Shown in pieces: positions 8,258 through 16,680 of a stretch of 64,000 nucleotides of DNA. How positions within the stretch are numbered: position 1 is the stretch's first letter; each line of letters starts with the position of its first letter. Made by a program: the position numbers and the translations under genes. The notes beneath the pieces were generated by a model. It saw nothing but the letters and a program-made list of their open reading frames with translations. It was not told where the DNA came from and made no database searches. The stretch lies in assembly GCA_038749025.1 (NCBI GenBank), contig JBCDIL010000002.1, positions 154,209 to 218,208 of the forward strand. Direction: 5' to 3'. Source of the DNA: JBCAXA01 sp038749025 (lineage in GTDB: Bacteria > Pseudomonadota > Gammaproteobacteria > Steroidobacterales > Woeseiaceae).

Positions 8258-9736
8258 CTAACGCCCAACCCGCATGTGTGGCGCAATGATGCGCCGCTCG
8301 AGCAGGTCGAAGCCGAGGTCGGTCCCCATCGCCAAGATGGCGGCGGGGATTGCCCCGGACAAAATCATTCGCGTATCGCTGAGCGCAAGACCCGTCACAA
8401 TCGGTTCCCCGAGTCCACCGGCACCGATAAACGCGGCGAGTGTCGCGGTACCAATACAGATGATCGATGCCGTCCGGATGCCTGCGAGAGCGTGCGGCAG
8501 CGCCAACGGCAACAGCACATGCACGAACTCTTGCCGCGCGCTCATCCCCATCGCGGCGGCGACGCGCCGATACACCGGCGCGATCGCGCCGAGTGCTGTC
8601 AACGTGGCTCGCAGCACCGGCAGCAGCGCATAGAGGAACAGTGCCGTTAGGGCCGGTATGAATCCGATGCCGAGCAGCGGGATCATCAGGGCAAGCAGTG
8701 CAATGGACGGTACCGTTTGAATAAGGCCGGCGATGTACAACGCAATGCCCGACCAACGCGCGGACCGATGGACGGCGAGCGCAAGCGCAAAACCGGCGAT
8801 TGTCGCCGCGACGATTGCCACCAACGTCAATTGAATGTGCCGGACGATAAGCGGTCCGAGCACGATAGCCGTGCTGTCGCCGGCGGTATTCGTGTTGCTG
8901 ACGCCACGGCTCGCCAAAAACTCGCTGGCCGCTGCTGGGAACGATAAGCCGTCGACGACAACGCGAGCATTCAGTGCTCGCATCGTGTCATCGGACAACG
9001 TGCCCGCAAGTTCACCCAAACGTTGTCGGATCGCCTCGGGTAAGTCGTCGCGAATCAACCAACCCGCGTCATAGCGTGGAAAGTAGTTAGCGGAGTCGCC
9101 GAGTAGCAGTAAATCGAAGCGCTCGATGTCACCGTCGGTCGAATACGCATCGGTGCCGTCGATATCGCCATTGGCCAGTGCTCGGTACGCGAGCCCGTGC
9201 TCGATACCGCGTGCTATTTGCGTTAGTCCATAGCGCGCGGCGAGTCCGGGCCAGCCATCGTCGCGCTGCATAAACTCATGGCTAAAGGCGAGTTCAATTC
9301 CGCCCGCACCATCAAGATCGCTAATATCGCGCCAACCACGTTCTGCGGCCTGCTGACGTCGTACCGCAACGGCGTAAGTATTGTTGAAGCCGAGTCGGCC
9401 GATAAAGGCGAGACGGCGTTTGTCGAGCTCGCTCGTAAGCTTTGACTCATTGCCATCGATACTGGGGTCGTTGAGGATCGTGCGCGTAATCGTTCCGCTG
9501 TACTCCGGGTAAATATCGACATCACCGCCCGTTAGCGCGCCGTAAACCAACTGTGTTCCCCCGAATCCGAAGCGTCGCTCTACACGATGGCCGTCGGCCT
9601 CCAGCCATTGCGCCGCGATCTCGGCGAGCAAGTAGCTCTCCGGAAAATTCTTGCTGCCGACTCCGACCGTCTCTGCCATAGCGACAGTGAGTGGCAACAT
9701 GGCGAGGGCGAGCGCAATTGTTAACCGTTTAGCCAT
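8258..9736 (-). CDS. glycine betaine/choline-type ABC transporter, fused substrate-binding protein and permease
   Basis: 492 aa. A cleavable or anchoring N-terminal signal (MAKRLTIALALAMLPLTVAMA) is followed by an OpuAC-like binding domain (about residues 22-280: VGSKNFPESYLLAEIAAQWLE, DIYPEYSGT, DAYSTDGDI) and then a permease domain (about 295-485) with a BPD-transport EAA-like loop (AAAMGMSARQEFVHVLLPLALP). The YPEYSGT motif is typical of binding proteins for choline, glycine betaine or carnitine, and of the related EgtU. The start at 9736 overlaps the upstream ATPase gene by 8 bases, so the two are translationally coupled. Substrate specificity cannot be fixed by eye; osmoprotectants or ergothioneine are the main options. 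Confidence 0.85.
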   Translation of the reverse strand: MAKRLTIALALAMLPLTVAMAETVGVGSKNFPESYLLAEIAAQWLEADGHRVERRFGFGGTQLVYGALTGGDVDIYPEYSGTITRTILNDPSIDGNESKLTSELDKRRLAFIGRLGFNNTYAVAVRRQQAAERGWRDISDLDGAGGIELAFSHEFMQRDDGWPGLAARYGLTQIARGIEHGLAYRALANGDIDGTDAYSTDGDIERFDLLLLGDSANYFPRYDAGWLIRDDLPEAIRQRLGELAGTLSDDTMRALNARVVVDGLSFPAAASEFLASRGVSNTNTAGDSTAIVLGPLIVRHIQLTLVAIVAATIAGFALALAVHRSARWSGIALYIAGLIQTVPSIALLALMIPLLGIGFIPALTALFLYALLPVLRATLTALGAIAPVYRRVAAAMGMSARQEFVHVLLPLALPHALAGIRTASIICIGTATLAAFIGAGGLGEPIVTGLALSDTRMILSGAIPAAILAMGTDLGFDLLERRIIAPHMRVGR

Positions 9737-10487
9737 GAGCGATATGCAATCGCTGAGCGTCAACGAGGCGAGCGACGTAAGCATGCTGTGGGTCGTTTAT
9801 GACGCGCTCGGTGGGTCCGTGATCGACGATTTCGCCGTCTCGCAAAACAGCGACCGTCGCGCACAGACGGCGGGCTTCGTTGAGGTCATGAGTCACGAGT
9901 AAAAAACTGCACTGGCGGTCATTTGCAAGTGCAATAAAATGGTCGTAGATGTCGCTACGGGTGACCACATCAAGCCCCGAGAACGGCTCATCGAGCAGCA
10001 AAAGCTCCGGCGCTAACATCATTGCTCGGCAAATGCCGGCGCGCTGCTGTTGGCCGCCAGACAATTCAACCGGATAGCGATTGAGCATCTCGCTATCAAG
10101 GTGCATCTGCTCCGCGAGCAACAGCGCTCGGCTGGTAAGCTCATCAGCATCGTTCCCCAGCAAGCGCCCTTGTAGAGTCAGATTATCGAGTACCGATAAA
10201 TGCGGGAACAGCCCCGTTTCTTGCAACGCGTAGCCGATCCGTTGTCGAAGCGCGCGAGCGCTCGCTGCCGACAGTCGTTCGCCGAAAACGGTGACGTGGC
10301 CGGCGTCCGGTTCGAGTAAGCCCAACGCGAGACTAAGGAGTGTCGATTTACCGCTGCCGCTTTCGCCAACCAAAGCCATACCGCCCCAAGCAGGCACGAC
10401 TAGCGACAGATTATCGAGCACCGTGCGCTGTCCCAGTTGCTTGCGGACAGCCGTGAATTCAAGTTTGGAAGGCGGCTCATCGACCAT
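9729..10487 (-). CDS. ABC transporter ATPase for osmoprotectant-type uptake
   Basis: 252 aa nucleotide-binding subunit partnering the fused binding/permease protein encoded downstream. Walker A is GESGSGKST (near residue 37), the Q-loop lies in YALQETGLFPHL, the signature is LSGGQQQR, Walker B is LLLLDEP, and the switch histidine is in VTHD. There is no C-terminal CBS domain of the kind found in OpuAA, so gating by ionic strength through CBS is not expected. ATG at 10487 has AAGG seven bases upstream. Divergently transcribed from msrB. Confidence 0.9.
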   Translation of the reverse strand: MVDEPPSKLEFTAVRKQLGQRTVLDNLSLVVPAWGGMALVGESGSGKSTLLSLALGLLEPDAGHVTVFGERLSAASARALRQRIGYALQETGLFPHLSVLDNLTLQGRLLGNDADELTSRALLLAEQMHLDSEMLNRYPVELSGGQQQRAGICRAMMLAPELLLLDEPFSGLDVVTRSDIYDHFIALANDRQCSFLLVTHDLNEARRLCATVAVLRDGEIVDHGPTERVINDPQHAYVARLVDAQRLHIAHG

Positions 10488-10496
10488 CGCGCTACC

Positions 10497-10526
10497 TTAC
10501 TGGGCAAGTGGAGAATGCGCTACACT
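10497..10526 (+). promoter_or_regulatory. candidate sigma-70 promoter of msrB
   Basis: TTACTG (10497-10502), 18-base spacer, TACACT (10521-10526), about 44 bases before the msrB start in the gap between divergent genes. A fair but not strong match to TTGACA/TATAAT. Confidence 0.35.
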
Positions 10527-10569
10527 CATCCGCTGGGGAGGGCTCTGCATTCGCAGCAGGGGATAGGTT

Positions 10570-10974
10570 ATGGCAACACGTAAACCGACAGACAACAGCG
10601 CCGATCTACGCCAGCGCATCGGCGATCTCGCCTATGAGGTTACCCAAAACAAAGGCACAGAACGGCCGTTTACTGGTGATTTTTTACATCACAAAGCTGA
10701 CGGTACTTACACCTGTGTTTGCTGCGGGCAACAGCTGTTTAAGTCAGACCACAAGTACGACTCAGGCTCGGGCTGGCCGAGCTTTTTCTTGCCGCTTGCA
10801 AAAGACAACGTACGTATCCAGCGAGATACCTCGCACGGCATGATTCGCGACGAAGTGCTTTGCGGGCGTTGTGGCTCACACTTGGGTCACGTGTTTCCGG
10901 ACGGACCTGGACCCGAGAATTCCCGCTATTGCATTAACTCCGTCGCGCTTGATTTCGATGAGGATGCCAAATGA
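10570..10974 (+). CDS. msrB: peptide methionine-(R)-S-oxide reductase MsrB
   Basis: 134 aa, full-length MsrB. Reduces the R epimer of methionine sulfoxide in oxidised proteins. The four zinc cysteines are present in TCVCCGQQLF and LCGRCGSHLGHVF, the substrate pocket in SGSGWPSF, and the catalytic cysteine in RYCINS near the C-terminus. No signal peptide, so cytoplasmic. A strong AGGGGATAGG precedes ATG 10570. It overlaps the following FKBP gene by ATGA, making a two-gene unit for protein repair and folding. Confidence 0.95.
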   Translation: MATRKPTDNSADLRQRIGDLAYEVTQNKGTERPFTGDFLHHKADGTYTCVCCGQQLFKSDHKYDSGSGWPSFFLPLAKDNVRIQRDTSHGMIRDEVLCGRCGSHLGHVFPDGPGPENSRYCINSVALDFDEDAK

Positions 10975-11393
10975 GGCTTGCGTTTTTTACCGCACTGTTG
11001 GCGGTGCTTTGGCTCATTGGTTGCTCCGATCGCGAAGCATCCCCTAGTTCTAACGACAACTCCGCGGAGACCAGCATGACAAAATCTATCGCTGAGGCCG
11101 GCGACACCGTATCGGTTCACTACACCGGCTGGCTTTACAACGAAGGTGCGGACGACAACAAGGGCGCTAAGTTCGATAGCTCGCGAGATCGCGGTCAGCC
11201 GTTCGAGTTTTCGCTCGGTGCCGGTCGGGTTATTGCCGGCTGGGATCAAGGCGTTGCAGGCATGAGCATCGGCGAATCCAAAACCCTGGTGATTCCACCG
11301 GAGCTCGGTTATGGCGAGCGCGGTGCACCGCCAGTTATCCCGCCGGGCGCGACCCTTGTTTTTGACGTAGAGCTATTGGCCATCGAACCGTGA
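10971..11393 (+). CDS. FKBP-type peptidyl-prolyl cis-trans isomerase lipoprotein
   Basis: 140 aa. A lipoprotein signal (MRLAFFTALLAVLWLIGCSD, lipobox LIGC) places it in the envelope. After a short Ser/Asn-rich linker comes a single FKBP domain (about residues 45-138) with VSVHYTGWL, the active-site KFDSSRDRGQPFEFSLGAGRVIAGWDQG pattern, and LGYGERGAPPVIPPGATLVFDVEL. It accelerates prolyl isomerisation of exported proteins. Coupled to msrB by a 4-base overlap. Its own stop overlaps the GTG of the decayed amidohydrolase fragment that follows. Confidence 0.9.
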   Translation: MRLAFFTALLAVLWLIGCSDREASPSSNDNSAETSMTKSIAEAGDTVSVHYTGWLYNEGADDNKGAKFDSSRDRGQPFEFSLGAGRVIAGWDQGVAGMSIGESKTLVIPPELGYGERGAPPVIPPGATLVFDVELLAIEP

Positions 11394-11632
11394 ATTGGCG
11401 AGCGATCGCGCTCGCGACCGCCGTTGCCGCAACGTCTGCGGCTGCCGATACGTTGATTCATGCGGGCACGCTGATAGACGGCTCCGGCGCCGAGCCTCGC
11501 AGCGCCGTCACGCTGCGTATCGACGGGGCGCTCAGTGTTGCTATCGAAAGGGCTTAGCCGCCGCCGGTAGCGGCGATCGATCTCTCGGCGATGACGGTGC
11601 TATCTGGGTTCACCGATCTGCACACCTGTTAA
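11390..11632 (+). pseudogene. N-terminal remnant of an amidohydrolase
   Basis: Frame opening at GTG 11390 (overlapping the FKBP stop) encodes a signal-like start (RAIALATAVAATSAAADT) and then LIHAGTLIDGSGAEPRSA, the usual opening of metal-dependent amidohydrolases. It is broken by TAG at 11555-11557. In the same frame it continues as AAIDLSAMTVLSGFTDLHTC and ends at TAA 11630-11632. In intact relatives this last stretch reads VLPGFTDLHTH, with the metal-binding HxH. Here the second histidine is cysteine and the whole catalytic domain is gone. The end coincides with the 3' end of the convergent gene at 11629, as expected of a deletion scar. It was probably once the third gene of the msrB-FKBP unit. 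Confidence 0.7.
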
Positions 11633-12141
11633 TTCTCAACCGGTTCCGCCGCTTTGATCGACAACTGCAGCGTCCCGTTGCTCGCTTCGGTGGCGTAGTC
11701 GATGGCAGCATCTAGCCCCCGCGAGCGGAGCGCATTGGCCAGACGTTTGGCGCGTGCCGCTGTTAAGGCGGATCCGGAAAGAACGGTTATGACGAAGCTT
11801 GCGCGCGGGCATTGCATCGCGAGTTCGGCGAGCGCATCAACGATTCGGGCAACCGAGCTTTTAAGATCGTCATCACCGGCTCGGAACGCCAGTGGATAGC
11901 GCGCAAGAATCGTATTGAAGTCGTCGGTGCACCATGACGGTAGCTCGCCCGAACGAAGCGCTGAGTCCCATTCCTCATTGCTACGACTCTGTTTTCCCGA
12001 CGTCGGCGGCGCCCAAGCGGGTAATGCTGCAGGCGTTTTCGGCGCTAGCGTAATCGGCTGCGGTGGTTCCAACGAGAATCCGCCCAATGCCATCAATATG
12101 GCCGTGGCCGCAAAGCCACTCGCAAATGCCCGCCCCGACAC
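11629..12141 (-). CDS. hypothetical exported protein with degenerate OmpA-like C-terminal region
   Basis: 170 aa from GTG 12141. One N-terminal hydrophobic segment (AFASGFAATAILMALGGF) is followed by a proline-rich linker. The C-terminal half has a pattern reminiscent of the peptidoglycan-binding OmpA fold: a helix (LKSSVARIVDALAEL), a beta strand (SFVITVLSG) and an S-x5-RAxxLxxxLxxxGL segment (SALTAARAKRLANALRSRGL). The conserved GHTD and N-x-x-LS motif is not intact, so binding of diaminopimelate is uncertain. It may be only an anchored periplasmic protein. Downstream of the coiled-coil/helix-hairpin gene on the same strand. Confidence 0.5.
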   Translation of the reverse strand: MSGRAFASGFAATAILMALGGFSLEPPQPITLAPKTPAALPAWAPPTSGKQSRSNEEWDSALRSGELPSWCTDDFNTILARYPLAFRAGDDDLKSSVARIVDALAELAMQCPRASFVITVLSGSALTAARAKRLANALRSRGLDAAIDYATEASNGTLQLSIKAAEPVEN

Positions 12142-12169
12142 GTCTCGCTAGAACGCTCAGTGCCCGCTG

Positions 12170-13093
12170 CTATTGCAGCAGGTCACGAGCTTGTTCGATC
12201 CACCCATCGCGTCGAATGCGGCCCGGAAACTGCGGTAGCTCAGCCGAGATGCGCTCGATGTCGTCGTCGGTGAAGTTAGCGATTTGGGTCAGGCTGTAGA
12301 TGCCGAGTTGATTCAGTGTTTTTTCTAGGACTGGCCCAACACCGCGAATACGCTTCAAGTCATCTAGATCCGCTGGGCTCTGGTGACCGTTGGTCGAATC
12401 CTCGGTGGGCGGCGCCGCGTCGCTGTTGGCAGCCTGCATGTCGCGCAGCGGCATGATCCGCGTACGCATTGTGTTGCTGAGCTCGGTATTCAGCGTTCGT
12501 TCCGCTTCCAATTGCTCGAGGATAATCGTGTTGTTGTGTTCGGACTCGCGATAGCGCTCGACCAATGGCGGCAAGCGTTGTTGCCAGCTTTCCAACTCAC
12601 GGCTTAACGCGAAAATTTTGTCGTCTTTTTCCGCCATCGAATGCGAGAGCTTGCGTGCGCGTTCGATGAGCGCGTTGAGGTTTTCGCGCAGTCCGTCGCG
12701 ACGCTCGTAGCTCTCTTCGAGTGCTGCACGCAGCCGCTCGATTTCGCCGGCGTCGGCGGTATCGCCTATTGCGACGGGCACGCTCGGCACTACGCTATCG
12801 GTCGCATCCTCTTCGACAGCGCCAGTGGACGGAAGATCGGTGACCGTATCGGTCGCACGCGTAAATTCATTGAGCTTAGTACGCACGGCCGCGAGTTCAG
12901 CCGCAAGGTTCTTGCGTTCGTTATTGATACGCTTCTCAGCCTTTTGCTGAGCGATCAACTGTTCGTTCCACTCGGCCTTGAGGGCGAGACGTTTGTGTTC
13001 GGCGCGCCGTGCGCAGATCAACCAACCGACAATCGCACCCAGTAACAATGACCCCAACGCAATTAGCGTTACAGCTGCTGTCATCTCGGGCAT
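12170..13093 (-). CDS. membrane-anchored coiled-coil protein with C-terminal helix-hairpin-helix domain
   Basis: 307 aa. One N-terminal membrane helix (TLIALGSLLLGAIVGWLIC) is followed by two heptad-rich coiled-coil segments (about residues 32-85 and 115-215) separated by an acidic linker. A C-terminal domain (about 245-305) reads DLKRIRGVGPVLEKTLNQLGIYSLTQIANFTDDDIERI, the helix-hairpin-helix pattern shared with small subunits of respiratory complexes and 'flap endonuclease-like' domains. A partner-binding or nucleic-acid contact is possible but unproven. GAGGA six bases upstream selects ATG 13093 over ATG 13099, where the ribosome-binding site would touch the start codon. Confidence 0.65.
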   Translation of the reverse strand: MPEMTAAVTLIALGSLLLGAIVGWLICARRAEHKRLALKAEWNEQLIAQQKAEKRINNERKNLAAELAAVRTKLNEFTRATDTVTDLPSTGAVEEDATDSVVPSVPVAIGDTADAGEIERLRAALEESYERRDGLRENLNALIERARKLSHSMAEKDDKIFALSRELESWQQRLPPLVERYRESEHNNTIILEQLEAERTLNTELSNTMRTRIMPLRDMQAANSDAAPPTEDSTNGHQSPADLDDLKRIRGVGPVLEKTLNQLGIYSLTQIANFTDDDIERISAELPQFPGRIRRDGWIEQARDLLQ

Positions 13094-13249
13094 AACCATT
13101 CCTCGTCACGCGCCACTAGCTGAGTGCACGTCAAATCCGCTAGGCTTACCGGCCAGCGTGCCGCCCGTTTCCGTTAGCGCCCCCGCTTAGGGTCCCGTAA
13201 GCTCGCCTAACTGCCTAATTTTAATGCATTTGGCGGCACCGAGTAAGAC

Positions 13250-15097
13250 ATGCATCACGAACACCTCGTAATTGTCATCGTCACCGTCGTTGGTCTCGGC
13301 GTTTTGGCGCAATGGGTGGCGTGGCGTACTCGGCTACCCGCTATCGTGCTTTTGGCCGTTGCTGGAGTGCTTGCGGGCCCGGTTTTCGGGCTTTTCGACC
13401 CCAGCGAAGAGTTTGGCGAGTGGCTGCAGCCGCTAATCAGCTTGTGCGTTGCGATCATTCTGTTCGAAGGTGGCTTGTCGCTGAGCCTGCGCGAGCTCAA
13501 AGAGGCAGCTAGCGGCGTCAGTCGCTTGGTTTACTTCGGTGCGCCGCTCGCTTGGTGTTTCTCGTCGCTGTGCGCGCGTTACATCGGCGGCATCGATTGG
13601 CCGGTATCGCTGGTGTTCGGTGCGATTATGGTCGTCACTGGACCCACGGTGATTATGCCGTTGTTGCGCCAATCGGCATTGCAACGTCGCACGGCATCGT
13701 TCCTGAAATGGGAAGGTATTGTTAACGACCCAATCGGCGCGTTGTTGGCGGTTCTTGTCTTTCAGTTTCTGGTTTTCAGTGGCTCGGGCTCCGGGTGGGG
13801 TGAGATTACCCAGAGTATCTTGACGGCATTGGCTTCGGGGCTTATCGGCGGTGGCCTAGGCGGCTGGTTGACGGCACGTGCGTTCCAGTTGGGTTTGGTG
13901 CCGGAGTACCTGAAAAGCCCGGTCATGTTGGGCTTGGTGCTCGTCGTCTACGCCACCTGCAATCTGTTGCAAGCCGAGGCGGGGCTACTCGCCGTCACGA
14001 TCATGGGTATTGTCGTCGCGAACATGGACTTGCCTGGCATCGGCGATATGCGCCGTTTCAAAGAATACATCACGATCATGCTGGTCTCGGTCGTGTTTGT
14101 GTTGTTAACGGCGGATCTCAATATCGCATCGCTAACATCGATTGGTTGGCGCGGTGTCGCATTGATCCTGGCATTACTGTTCTTTGCACGCCCAGCCGCA
14201 ATTTTGCTCGCGACAATCGGCGCCAAGATGAGTTTTCGCGAGCGCTTGCTGGTCGCGTGGATCGCGCCGCGGGGCATCGTCGCCGCTGCAACAGCCGGCG
14301 TGCTCGGGTCTGGGCTCGTCGCGCAAGGCTATGACGCCGACGTGTTGCTGCCGCTGGTCTTCGCCGTCATTTTCGCCACCGTTTTCGCTCACGGGCTGTC
14401 GATCAATTGGCTGGCTACCCGTCTCGGGCTCGCATCGACGCAACGCGATAGTGTCCTCGTCGTCGGGGCGTCGCCGTGGTCCGTTGAGCTGGGCCGTACA
14501 CTGACCGAACTCAAAGCCAACGTCCTCATCGCTGATGCGTCATGGCACAACCTGCGAGCGGCCCGATTGGCAGGTTTGCCGGTTTTTTATGGCGAGATCC
14601 TGTCGGAGTTTGCTGAGGAGTCGCTCGAAATATCCCATGTACGATCGGTCCTAGCGGCGACCAGCAACGATGCGTACAACTCGCTCGTCTGTACGCAAAT
14701 TGCACCAGAAGTTGGTCAGCGCCGCGTGTACCAGCTTCCGCTTGGTAATGCTGATGACGACCCAAAGAGCGTATCGCGGACCAATCGAGGCAATATCGCA
14801 TTTGGCAAAGATGTCGTTTTTGAAAAGCTCTGGCGTTTGTACGTCAGAGGCTGGAAATTCTACAAAACACGTTTGTCGGAGTCGTACAGCTATTCTGATT
14901 TTCTCGGCGATCGACCCGCCGATGCGATTGAAATTGCGGTATTAACCACTGACGGCAATGTCGAGTTTCTCGCGGCGATGCATAACCGTGAGCCGAAACT
15001 TGGTGAGACATTGATCTACTTTGCCCCTGAGCGCAGCCCCGCAGGCCAAGAATCGAGTACCGATGGCGACCAAACCTCCACAAAAAGAAGCGATTGA
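13250..15097 (+). CDS. Na+(K+)/H+ antiporter of the CPA1/NhaP type with cytosolic nucleotide-binding domain
   Basis: 615 aa. Twelve or so membrane helices (to about residue 395) with ILFEGGLSLSLRELK and the ion-binding WEGIVNDPIGALLAVLVF motif (the ND pair of electroneutral CPA1 antiporters) and APRGIVAAATAGVLG. A TrkA-N/RCK-like domain (about 400-540: SVLVVGASPWSVELGRTL, ADASWHNLRAARLAGLPVFYG, VLAATSNDAYNSLVC) follows and probably senses NAD(H) or nucleotides to gate transport. Exchanges sodium or potassium for protons across the inner membrane. Its 3' end overlaps the hydrolase gene by 35 bases. Confidence 0.9.
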   Translation: MHHEHLVIVIVTVVGLGVLAQWVAWRTRLPAIVLLAVAGVLAGPVFGLFDPSEEFGEWLQPLISLCVAIILFEGGLSLSLRELKEAASGVSRLVYFGAPLAWCFSSLCARYIGGIDWPVSLVFGAIMVVTGPTVIMPLLRQSALQRRTASFLKWEGIVNDPIGALLAVLVFQFLVFSGSGSGWGEITQSILTALASGLIGGGLGGWLTARAFQLGLVPEYLKSPVMLGLVLVVYATCNLLQAEAGLLAVTIMGIVVANMDLPGIGDMRRFKEYITIMLVSVVFVLLTADLNIASLTSIGWRGVALILALLFFARPAAILLATIGAKMSFRERLLVAWIAPRGIVAAATAGVLGSGLVAQGYDADVLLPLVFAVIFATVFAHGLSINWLATRLGLASTQRDSVLVVGASPWSVELGRTLTELKANVLIADASWHNLRAARLAGLPVFYGEILSEFAEESLEISHVRSVLAATSNDAYNSLVCTQIAPEVGQRRVYQLPLGNADDDPKSVSRTNRGNIAFGKDVVFEKLWRLYVRGWKFYKTRLSESYSYSDFLGDRPADAIEIAVLTTDGNVEFLAAMHNREPKLGETLIYFAPERSPAGQESSTDGDQTSTKRSD

Positions 15098-15719
15098 AAT
15101 CAGCGGACAAGCGGGCTCGATCGAGTGTCTGTTAGAGACACCGGCCGAGTTGGCGCCACGCGGTAAAGCGCTGATTTGCCATCCACACCCGCTGCACGGT
15201 GGCACGATGCAAAACAAAGTCGCACATACCTTGGCGCGGGCGGCTGTCGATTGCGGTCTCGCCGCGATGCGCTTCAATTTTCGTGGTGTCGGCGCTTCGG
15301 CCGGGGTTCACGACAACGGGTTCGGCGAGCGTGACGATGCGCTGCTTGTCGCCGACTACTTGAATCAGCGCTTCGATGGTCCGATCGTCTTCGCTGGTTT
15401 TTCGTTTGGCGGCGGCGTCGCAACCGAGATCGCTCGTCGCCAGTTGCCGGTCGCGTTGGTAACCGCGGCACCGGCTGTGGATCGCTGGGAGCGAGATGCT
15501 GATTGGCAGCAACCAGCTTGTCCGTGGTTGATCGTGCATGGCGATGCTGACGAACTTGTTGATGTCGATGCGGTCGTCAGTTTTGTTGATGGATTATCGC
15601 CAGGACCGGAATTGCTTGTGATGCCCGAGGTCAGTCATTTTTTTCACGGTCAATTGGTCGAGCTGCGAACGACCGTTACGGCGTTTATTAATGCCGCGTT
15701 AGGCGGGACAAGCGTATGA
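15063..15719 (+). CDS. alpha/beta hydrolase of the YjfP/DUF1749-like, dienelactone-hydrolase-related group
   Basis: 218 aa, cytoplasmic. The alpha/beta hydrolase fold is indicated by CHPHPLHGGTMQNKVAHTLARA, FNFRGVGASAG and the nucleophile elbow GFSFGG (serine between the glycines). The acid is probably in HGDADELVD and the histidine in PEVSHFFHG. The CHPHPLHGGTMxNKVV signature is common to a conserved proteobacterial subfamily of unknown substrate. ATG 15063 is chosen because homology begins soon after it; it overlaps the antiporter gene and, by ATGA, the next gene. Confidence 0.82.
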   Translation: MATKPPQKEAIEISGQAGSIECLLETPAELAPRGKALICHPHPLHGGTMQNKVAHTLARAAVDCGLAAMRFNFRGVGASAGVHDNGFGERDDALLVADYLNQRFDGPIVFAGFSFGGGVATEIARRQLPVALVTAAPAVDRWERDADWQQPACPWLIVHGDADELVDVDAVVSFVDGLSPGPELLVMPEVSHFFHGQLVELRTTVTAFINAALGGTSV

Positions 15720-16174
15720 CACTGATCGATCGAATAACGACGCTACTCAGCAAACCGGCAGCGGACGCAACGGCTGATGAGGCACGTATGGCCGAAGCGG
15801 TGCGGCTGTGTTCGGCCTGTCTGCTGATGGAGGTTGTGCGGGCCGATCATGCCGAGGACGAGGCAGAGATCGCCACGGCACTAACACGCGTCAAAGCGCA
15901 GTTTTCGCTGTCCGATGCCGACGCGGCGGCGCTGGCGGATGTGGCACGATCGCGAGTGGAGACGTCGGTGTCTCTCTATGAGTTCACGCGCACGCTGCAC
16001 GAACGGATGTCCGGTGAGCAGAAGTCGCAATTGATTGCGGGAATGTGGGCGGTCGCCTATGCGGACGGTCACCTCGATATGCACGAAGATGCGCTTATCC
16101 TAAAGGTAGCCGATTTGCTGTACGTCCCGCGCAGCGAAGTCATGCGCTTAAAAGCGATCGCCCAAAACGCATGA
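15716..16174 (+). CDS. TerB-like (tellurite resistance/DjlA-type) protein
   Basis: 152 aa all-helical cytoplasmic protein. The TerB fold is suggested by the repeated ME-VVRAD-x4-E-x-E and WAVAYADGHLDMHEDALILKVADLL patterns, where acidic clusters could bind a metal. Residues 20-150 cover the domain. TerB-family members occur both in tellurite-resistance operons and as stand-alone proteins; no ter genes are nearby, so a resistance role should not be assumed. It is coupled to the hydrolase by a 4-base overlap, and its stop codon lies inside a strong hairpin terminator. Confidence 0.8.
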   Translation: MTLIDRITTLLSKPAADATADEARMAEAVRLCSACLLMEVVRADHAEDEAEIATALTRVKAQFSLSDADAAALADVARSRVETSVSLYEFTRTLHERMSGEQKSQLIAGMWAVAYADGHLDMHEDALILKVADLLYVPRSEVMRLKAIAQNA

Positions 16175-16198
16175 AGCCGCCCTGACGGCGGCTTCATG
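16170..16198. terminator. hairpin between convergent terB-like and HU genes
   Basis: Perfect 12-base stem CATGAAGCCGCC (16170-16181) with GGCGGCTTCATG (16187-16198) and a 5-base loop. It includes the stop codon of the TerB-like gene. No strong T-run follows on either strand, so it may act as a transcript-end stabiliser or a weak bidirectional terminator. Confidence 0.6.
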
Positions 16199-16226
16199 AA
16201 CGTCTTACGGATCTAACTCCGCTCGA

Positions 16227-16565
16227 TCAGACCATGTCTTTGAGGCCTTTGAGCGCTCCGATCTTAACCACTTTCGATGCTGGCTTGGCCTTGAACACCG
16301 TTTCTTCACCGGTGAACGGGTTGATGCCCTTGCGCGCTTTCGTGGCTGGCTTCTTGACGACGCGAAGTTTCATCAAGCCAGGGACGGTAAACGTACCCGG
16401 TGCGCCGCGTCCGCCAAGGTTCTTTTTGATCATTGCTGACAACGAATCAAAAACGGCTCCGACGTCTTTACGAGTCAAGCCCGTGTCTTCAGCGACTTGC
16501 CGGTAGATTTCCGACTTCGTTGGTGCTTTCTTGGCGGGTGTTGCAGTTTTTTTCTTGGCGGCCAT
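16227..16565 (-). CDS. HU-family histone-like DNA-binding protein with basic N-terminal tail
   Basis: 112 aa. The HU/IHF fold (about residues 16-110) contains KSEIYRQVAEDTGLTRKDVGAVFDSL and the DNA-binding arm region RVVKKPATKARKGINPFTGEETVFKAKPASK. The first 15 residues are a Lys/Ala/Pro-rich tail (AAKKKTATPAKKAP), recalling histone H1-like extensions of HU seen in several lineages. Likely a nucleoid protein bending or compacting DNA. GGAGA nine bases upstream supports ATG 16565. It is a single gene with its own upstream region of about 110 bases. Confidence 0.88.
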   Translation of the reverse strand: MAAKKKTATPAKKAPTKSEIYRQVAEDTGLTRKDVGAVFDSLSAMIKKNLGGRGAPGTFTVPGLMKLRVVKKPATKARKGINPFTGEETVFKAKPASKVVKIGALKGLKDMV

Positions 16566-16680
16566 TGACGCGCGATCTCCTAAGCGTAGTAGAGGAAAAG
16601 TGAGTTTGCAGGTGTAAACCAGCGCGCGACCTTAGCACAACCGCTGCGCTTAAAGAACAGCCTTGATGGACGCTCGATTG

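Noticed and set aside
15716..16174. Tellurite-resistance function for the TerB-like protein
   Set aside because: No terC, terD or terZ genes nearby; stand-alone TerB-like proteins are common.
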